A stretch of DNA of 16,062 nt from JACTUA01 sp035506435 (GTDB taxonomy: Archaea > Halobacteriota > Methanomicrobia > Methanomicrobiales > JACTUA01). Position 1 is the stretch's first letter, and every line of letters starts with the position of its first letter. Below the pieces are notes generated by a model. It searched no databases. It saw only the letters and a list, made by a program, of their open reading frames with translations, and was not told where the DNA came from. The stretch spans positions 1 to 16,062 of the forward strand of contig DATJPK010000153.1 of NCBI GenBank assembly GCA_035506435.1. The letters are read 5' to 3'. Position numbers and translations under genes: made by a program. Positions 12,397 through 16,062 of this stretch are shown one piece after another.

Positions 12397-12404
12397 GACC
12401 CGTG

Positions 12405-13097
12405 TCAGATGACCCGCATCTGTCCCGTCCCCTTGGTCACCTTGCGCACGAGGCTCTCGAGCTCCTGCTGCATTCCGCCGGGGATCCTGACGACGCAGAT
12501 CCAGGAACCGTCCTTCTGCCACTCCTCCTCCTCGATCCGGGCAAACGAGTCGATATCCCCGTACGCCTTTGCCGCGTGGTCGGCCGGGATCTTGATGGCC
12601 ACCCTGACCTCCTCGAAACGGATGGGAATGAGCGGCCGGAGGGCCTTCATCGTATCGGCGACGAGGTCATCGAAGGGCCGGAAGGGGTCGATGGAGACCT
12701 TCGCTTCCTCCATCGCCATCTCGATCCGCGCGGGCGGGTGGGGGAGGCCCGTCTGGGGGTTGATGGCATGGCGGGCGATGTAGGTGACGATCTGGTGCCG
12801 CTTTTCGGCGAGGATCTGCTTCTTCTGCTCGGCGGTAAGGTGGATCTCGCCTTTTTCGATGATCCGGCGTGCGATGGTCGCGAAATCGGTGGTCTGGAAG
12901 ACCTTCTGGAGGGACTCGTCCGAGGACTTCTCGGCACGGGAGGCGTTCTCGAAGACGAAGATGGCCGCCACGGCGTCCTCGATGTCAACGGGCTCGCCAT
13001 GCCGTACCTTCACGGCGAGGTCGGGGTCCACGAGGATCTCGAACCGCTCCCCGTGGGTCTCGAGCCGGGCGACGACCGCCCGGTCCAGCGGGATCAT
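12405..13097 (-). CDS. SBDS family ribosome maturation protein (Sdo1 homolog)
   Basis: This 230-residue protein has the three SBDS domains: an N-terminal FYSH domain (MIPLDRAVVARLETHGERFEILVDPDLA, then SDESLQKVFQTTDFATIARRII), a helical middle (LTAEQKKQILAEKRHQIVTYIARHAINPQTGLPHPPARIEMAM) and a C-terminal ferredoxin-like domain (RPLIPIRFEEVRVAIKIP, then WQKDGSWICVVRIPGG). In eukaryotes SBDS releases eIF6 (Tif6) from the 60S subunit, and archaea have both partners. ATG at 13097 overlaps the psmA stop by four bases, with no Shine-Dalgarno sequence. In many archaea the exosome genes follow directly; here the gene is followed by a hairpin and a new promoter. Confidence 0.96.
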   Translation of the reverse strand: MIPLDRAVVARLETHGERFEILVDPDLAVKVRHGEPVDIEDAVAAIFVFENASRAEKSSDESLQKVFQTTDFATIARRIIEKGEIHLTAEQKKQILAEKRHQIVTYIARHAINPQTGLPHPPARIEMAMEEAKVSIDPFRPFDDLVADTMKALRPLIPIRFEEVRVAIKIPADHAAKAYGDIDSFARIEEEEWQKDGSWICVVRIPGGMQQELESLVRKVTKGTGQMRVI

Positions 13098-13831
13098 GCA
13101 GCTGTCGCCGTGCGGTCGAACTGCTCGACGAAGGTGGCCACCTCTTCCTTCGCCATCTTCCGGAAGGTCCGGGTCTTACTCTCCACGATGCCCATCTCCA
13201 CGGTGTTCACGTCGAACTTCCCCTCGGTGGCTGCATGGAGGGCCTTCAACCCGAGGAGGATGGCGTCCTTGCACCCGGCATCGGGGTTGTACTCCTCCTC
13301 GAAGACCTTCATGACGGCCGGCCTCCCGGTCCCGATCCCTGTCGCCTTGTACTCGAGAAGGGTGCCGGAGGGATCCGTTTCGAAGAGCCTCGCGGTGCCG
13401 TCGGAGATGCCTGCGATGAGGAGGGCGGTCCCGTACGGCCGGGCGCCCCCGAACATGGTATAGGTCTGCATGTGGTCGCAGAGCTTCTTTGCAAGGGTCT
13501 CGACGTCGATGGCCTCGTTGTACGAGACCCGGTTGATCTGGCACTCGACCCGGGCGCGGTCGACGAGCGCCCGGGCGTCCCCGACGAGCCCGCTCGAGGC
13601 GACCCCGATGTGCTCGTCGATCTTGAAGATCTTCTCGATGGAGGAGGGCTCGAGGAGCCGGGTCGCCACCCGCTTGTCCACGATGAGGACAACGCCGTCG
13701 GTGCACTTGATCCCGACCGCCGTCGTCCCCCTCTTCACCGCCTCGCGGGCGTACTCGACCTGGTACAGCCGGCCGTCGGGGGAGAAGACCGTGATGGCAC
13801 GGTCGTATCCCATCTGGTACTGGGGTTGCAT
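13094..13831 (-). CDS. psmA: Proteasome subunit alpha
   Basis: This 245-residue protein has the alpha-subunit signature YDRAITVFSPDGRLYQVEYA (9-28), followed by REAVKRGTTAVGIKCTDGVVLIVDKR. Seven copies form each outer ring of the 20S proteasome, gating access and docking the PAN or Cdc48 ATPases. The N-terminal MQPQYQMGYDR tail forms the gate, and its YDR motif is intact. The ATG at 13831 shares its first base with the rnp2 stop (TAATG). Length fits archaeal PsmA (about 240-260). The beta subunit is not in the window, as usual in archaea. Confidence 0.98.
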   Translation of the reverse strand: MQPQYQMGYDRAITVFSPDGRLYQVEYAREAVKRGTTAVGIKCTDGVVLIVDKRVATRLLEPSSIEKIFKIDEHIGVASSGLVGDARALVDRARVECQINRVSYNEAIDVETLAKKLCDHMQTYTMFGGARPYGTALLIAGISDGTARLFETDPSGTLLEYKATGIGTGRPAVMKVFEEEYNPDAGCKDAILLGLKALHAATEGKFDVNTVEMGIVESKTRTFRKMAKEEVATFVEQFDRTATAA

Positions 13832-14307
13832 TACCTCACTTCTCCGTCTTCGTCAGCGAAAAATAACAGTTCCTGTCCCTTAATTCCCTTTTCGACCAAA
13901 TCAACCTTTTGACCCGAAAAGCCCCGCGCGAGGAAGACCCGCCCCCCGATCCCGACCTTCCGTTCCCAGAGGATCTCGGCCTTCGGGTGCATCCGGCCCC
14001 GGATGGCATGGAGGGTCCCGCTCGTCGTAATGGTCCGGAGGGCGGCCCGCTCGGCGCCGATCCTCGTGACGGTGGCGATGGCCGTCGCGAGCCGGTCCTC
14101 GGTCCCCCGCTTGCACCGGATGATGGCATGCCCCTCCCCGGCCATTACCGACGGGGAGATCTCGGAGGCGGCAGCGTCGCCCCAGAGGGCGGTGCAGGCC
14201 TCGGCAACCGCCGCGTACACCTCCCTCGGGTCCGGGGAGAGGCCCTCCGGCTCGAACCGGGCGAGGATGTACCGCCTCCTCTCGCGCTGCGACGGGAGCT
14301 GTGTCAT
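13831..14307 (-). CDS. rnp2: Ribonuclease P protein component 2 (Pop5 homolog)
   Basis: The 158-residue protein matches the archaeal Pop5/Rpp14 family. It has an RRRYILARFEPEG strand and a helix around VYAAVAEACTALWG. GEGHAIIRCKRGTEDRLATAIATVTRIGAERAALRTITTSGTLHAIRGR follows, containing the typical 'RT-x-x-TSGT' block. With Rpp30 it forms a heterotetramer that activates the catalytic RNA of RNase P for 5' maturation of tRNA. The C-terminal stretch after the TSGT block (about 50 residues, ending in ELLFFADEDGEVR) is longer than in minimal Pop5 proteins. The ATG at 14307 has AGGTGG about seven bases upstream and overlaps the rnp3 stop by four bases. Confidence 0.9.
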   Translation of the reverse strand: MTQLPSQRERRRYILARFEPEGLSPDPREVYAAVAEACTALWGDAAASEISPSVMAGEGHAIIRCKRGTEDRLATAIATVTRIGAERAALRTITTSGTLHAIRGRMHPKAEILWERKVGIGGRVFLARGFSGQKVDLVEKGIKGQELLFFADEDGEVR

Positions 14308-14939
14308 CCCGGCACCACCTGGACGGGGGACCGCCCTGCGAGGATGGTATCGAGGGATGAAAGGGCCCCCGTCACCTCGTCCTCCTCCATCCCGAACAGG
14401 CGTGCGAGGAGGACGATGTCCCTTACCGACCGCTGGGCGAGGACGGACCTTGCGTTCGAGGCGAGGGTGAAGGGGAAGTAGTACCGGCGGTGGAGGTCGA
14501 GGAGCTCCCGGTACCGGGCGATAACCTTCTGCCGCTGGACCCCCCTCCCCTCGACGATGGGCGCAAGGTCGAGCTCGACGGCGACCCCCCTTGCCTCGGC
14601 CTCCCGGGCGGCGACGTGGTTGAATGCCCCCCTCGGGGACTTGAACAGGCCCCTGAGGACCCTTACCCCCCGGAGCCCGATGACCCCGCGGTTGAAGGCG
14701 AGGTCGCCTGAGGTGACCATGACCACGCCTTCGCCCCTCGGGATTCCCTGGAGTGCCGAGACCACTTCTTTCACCGACGGGGCGCTGATGATCGTCCCCC
14801 GGAGGACGCCGGGTACATCCCCGCTTCCTCCCGCCGCGACGACCTGGTCAAAGCCAAGCTCCCGGGCGGTGAGCGCCATGCGCCTGAGCGATGAGTCGCC
14901 GGCAGGCCAGGGGTGGATGCACCCGTCGATGAGGGGCAT
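14304..14939 (-). CDS. rnp3: Ribonuclease P protein component 3 (Rpp30 homolog)
   Basis: The 211-residue protein has the PHP/TIM-barrel-like features of Rpp30: MPLIDGCIHPWP at the N-terminus and ELGFDQVVAAGG. GVVMVTSGDLAFNRGVIG, FNHVAAREAEARGVAVELDLAPIVEG and FPFTLASNARSVLAQRSVRDIVLLARLFGM follow. It pairs with Pop5 in archaeal RNase P. The gene starts 19 bases after the eL15 stop, with no Shine-Dalgarno sequence: the spacer on the minus strand is almost pure pyrimidine (CCCCTCTTTTTCTTTCCCT). The N-terminal sequence fits the family, so the ATG at 14939 is probably right. The gene order eL15-rnp3-rnp2-psmA-SBDS is the standard archaeal superoperon. Confidence 0.93.
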   Translation of the reverse strand: MPLIDGCIHPWPAGDSSLRRMALTARELGFDQVVAAGGSGDVPGVLRGTIISAPSVKEVVSALQGIPRGEGVVMVTSGDLAFNRGVIGLRGVRVLRGLFKSPRGAFNHVAAREAEARGVAVELDLAPIVEGRGVQRQKVIARYRELLDLHRRYYFPFTLASNARSVLAQRSVRDIVLLARLFGMEEDEVTGALSSLDTILAGRSPVQVVPG

Positions 14940-14958
14940 AGGGAAAGAAAAAGAGGGG
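14940..14958 (-). terminator. Pyrimidine-rich tract between eL15 and rnp3, possible partial terminator
   Basis: The 19-base spacer after the eL15 stop reads, on the minus strand, mostly T with some C, including TTTTTCTTT. Archaeal RNA polymerase tends to terminate on U-rich stretches, so it may release part of the transcripts after eL15. Complete termination is unlikely because rnp3 has no promoter of its own that I can see. Confidence 0.4.
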
Positions 14959-15549
14959 TTACTTCCCGCGGTTCGCGTGGGCCCGGATGCTCGGCCGGTT
15001 CTTCTCCGTGCCGATGCCCCGCCGGCGCATGCCGCGGCCCTTCCTGCCCGCGCTCGTGAGGCCCCGCTCTGCCCGGCCCCGGTGCCCGCGCTCCCCGACC
15101 CAGGAGAGCTGCCGGTCGCTGCGGATCGCCGGGTGGTGCCCGTCCACGAGGATGACCTCGTACCACCGGTTCCGGCCGTCCTCGCCGACCCAGTAGGAGT
15201 TGAGGACCTCCATGTTCGGGAATTTCCGGGATGCCCGCTCCTCGGCGATCCGCTGGAGGGACTTCGCCGGGGTCTTCTTCCTGACCCCCATGTGGGCCGT
15301 CCGCCTGCCCCGCACGTACCGGCTCGCCCGCCGGCCGCCCCGGTGGACCTTCACCCGGGCAACGGCGATGCCTTGCTTTGCCTTGTACCCGAGAGCATGT
15401 GCCCGGTCGATCCGGGTGGGACGGTCGACCCGCACGACGGTTCCCTCTTCTCTCCAGGCCTGCATCCGCTCCCAGAGGAGGTCGGCGACGCCGGACTCGT
15501 CGGCGTGCTTCCAGGCCTCCCGCACGTGGGCGTACATCGATTTTACCAT
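14959..15549 (-). CDS. rpl15e: Large ribosomal subunit protein eL15
   Basis: This 196-residue, strongly basic protein matches archaeal eL15: MVKSMYAHVREAWK, RVDRPTRIDRAHALGYKAKQGIAVARVKVHRGGRRASRYVRGR, SYWVGEDGRNRWYEVILVDGHHPAIRSD and a Lys/Arg/Gly-rich tail ending in KNRPSIRAHANRGK. It binds 23S rRNA in the large subunit. The ATG at 15549 has GAGGTGA (15557-15563 on the plus axis) seven bases upstream. The promoter lies far upstream, leaving a leader of about 62 bases with two small hairpins. It is the first gene of the rnp3-rnp2-psmA-SBDS operon. Confidence 0.98.
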   Translation of the reverse strand: MVKSMYAHVREAWKHADESGVADLLWERMQAWREEGTVVRVDRPTRIDRAHALGYKAKQGIAVARVKVHRGGRRASRYVRGRRTAHMGVRKKTPAKSLQRIAEERASRKFPNMEVLNSYWVGEDGRNRWYEVILVDGHHPAIRSDRQLSWVGERGHRGRAERGLTSAGRKGRGMRRRGIGTEKNRPSIRAHANRGK

Positions 15550-15571
15550 GTATCATTCACCTCAAGGTTCA

Positions 15572-15608
15572 GCCGAACGGCCACATTCCTTTGCCAGGGA
15601 CGTATCCC
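15572..15608 (-). promoter_or_regulatory. Possible structured leader of eL15
   Basis: The predicted leader RNA holds GGGA-UACG-UCCC (plus 15597-15608), a 4-bp stem closed by a UNCG-type tetraloop. A second small hairpin, GCC-GUUC-GGC (plus 15572-15581), follows. Both lie upstream of the GAGGTGA ribosome binding site. Ribosomal protein operons are often autoregulated through leader structures, but whether eL15 binds here is inference. Confidence 0.35.
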
Positions 15609-15631
15609 GTGGTTCTGTATAGGTTTCCCGT

Positions 15632-15646
15632 GGATAATATAAAAGG
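15632..15646 (-). promoter_or_regulatory. TATA box of the eL15-SBDS operon
   Basis: On the minus strand CCTTTTATATTATCC is the best box A in the window, located in the 102-bp gap after moaC. The predicted transcription start is near 15612. Confidence 0.75.
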
Positions 15647-15651
15647 CTCTG

Positions 15652-16062
15652 TCAGTTCCCCTTCCGCTTGGCAAGGACCCGGATGCCGTCGATCCTCGTC
15701 TCCGGGTACTGGCCTCCAGCGTCCTTCTCGGCCGACTTCACCATGTCCCAGACGGTAAGGAGTGCCACGGAAACGCCGGTGAGTGCCTCCATCTCCACGC
15801 CGGTCGGGCCCCGCGACCTGACGCTCACGGTTGCAAGGATGTACCCCTCTCCATCGGCGAAATCGACGTCGATCCCCGAGAGGGGGATGGGGTGGCAGAG
15901 GGGGATGATGCGCGGTGTTTCCTTCACCGCGAGGACCGCAGCGACCCGCGCGGTGGCGAGCACGTTGCCTTTCAGGAGGGCTCCCTTCCGGATCTCCCGG
16001 ATGGTCGCCTCGCGAAGGTAGATCCGGCCCTCGGCGACGGCCTCCCTCGTCACGTCGTCCTT
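15652..16062 (-). CDS. moaC: Cyclic pyranopterin monophosphate synthase MoaC (partial, N-terminus beyond window)
   Basis: The visible 136 residues include DDVTREAVAEGRIYL near the N-terminus, ATARVAAVLAVKETPRIIPLCHPIPLSGIDVDF with the active-site His of LCHPI, and EMEALTGVSVALLTVWDMVKSAEKD with the catalytic Asp and Lys of the WDMVKS motif. The protein ends GGQYPETRIDGIRVLAKRKGN. MoaC converts 3',8-cyclo-GTP, made by MoaA, to cyclic pyranopterin monophosphate, the first pterin intermediate of the Mo/W cofactor. GTG at 16053 is almost certainly an internal Val, because the frame stays open to the window edge with typical MoaC sequence (KDDVTREAV). About 10-20 residues are missing. It precedes the eL15 promoter and has no link to that operon besides proximity. 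Confidence 0.95.
   Translation of the reverse strand, partial: KDDVTREAVAEGRIYLREATIREIRKGALLKGNVLATARVAAVLAVKETPRIIPLCHPIPLSGIDVDFADGEGYILATVSVRSRGPTGVEMEALTGVSVALLTVWDMVKSAEKDAGGQYPETRIDGIRVLAKRKGN

Noticed and set aside
16051..16053. GTG at 16053 as the moaC start
   Set aside because: The frame continues to the window edge with KDD before VTREAV, as in MoaC N-termini, so the real start is outside.
1..16062. CRISPR arrays, tRNA/rRNA genes, transposases, integrases or defence genes
   Set aside because: None was seen; no spaced identical repeats, tRNA-like folds or transposase motifs occur, and the region is ordinary chromosomal backbone.

Overview
The window looks like a chromosomal segment of a GC-rich methanogenic euryarchaeon, most likely of the order Methanomicrobiales. 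The evidence is an archaeal informational gene set (eL15, eL43, RpoP, proteasome alpha, SBDS, RNase P Pop5/Rpp30, Pcc1, a Brix protein), an ATP-dependent DNA ligase of the archaeal type, TATA-box promoters, a mixture of Shine-Dalgarno-led and apparently leaderless starts, and strong GC bias at third codon positions. Genus and species cannot be named from the sequence alone. There are no mobile elements, CRISPR arrays, tRNAs or rRNAs that I can see.

Layout. (1) 1-175: C-terminal end of a small membrane-associated protein on the plus strand, followed by a tandem 19-bp duplication. (2) 221-3090, minus strand: an amino-acid-kinase protein of the molybdenum-storage (MoSto) type, then hisD, then endonuclease V (nfi) one base after hisD. 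(3) 3156-3368, plus: a conserved-looking 70-residue unknown protein sharing a divergent promoter region with the MoSto-like gene. (4) 3509-6651: a tungstate ABC transporter, with tupA (lipoprotein) on the minus strand divergent from tupB-tupC on the plus strand. The 250-bp divergent region is AT-rich and contains imperfect repeats that look like an operator. (5) 6749-9245, plus: a metallo-beta-lactamase-fold hydrolase and an ATP-dependent DNA ligase. (6) 9208-10035, minus: a three-helix membrane protein with a beta-rich C-terminal domain, whose 3' end overlaps the ligase. (7) 10160-15549, minus: an archaeal 'proteasome-exosome' type superoperon, in transcription order eL15, rnp3, rnp2, psmA, SBDS, then eL43, rpoP, Brix, pcc1 and a DUF2117-like gene. 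The exosome genes (rrp4, rrp41, rrp42) often found between SBDS and eL43 in other archaea are absent: only 85 bp separate the two genes, holding a hairpin and a new promoter. (8) 15652-16062, minus: moaC, N-terminus beyond the window.

How the genes work together. Three separate loci concern molybdenum/tungsten: a MoSto-like kinase, a tungstate importer and MoaC (pterin cofactor synthesis). This fits the need of methanogens for Mo/W-pterin enzymes such as formylmethanofuran dehydrogenase and formate dehydrogenase. The right half is housekeeping: ribosome assembly and structure, transcription, tRNA maturation and modification, and protein turnover, tightly packed with 1-4 base overlaps that suggest translational coupling. 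The most interesting leads are the MoSto-like protein lacking the His-rich loop I remember from the bacterial storage proteins, the repeat cluster between tupA and tupB, the exosome-less superoperon, and the possible structured leader of eL15.
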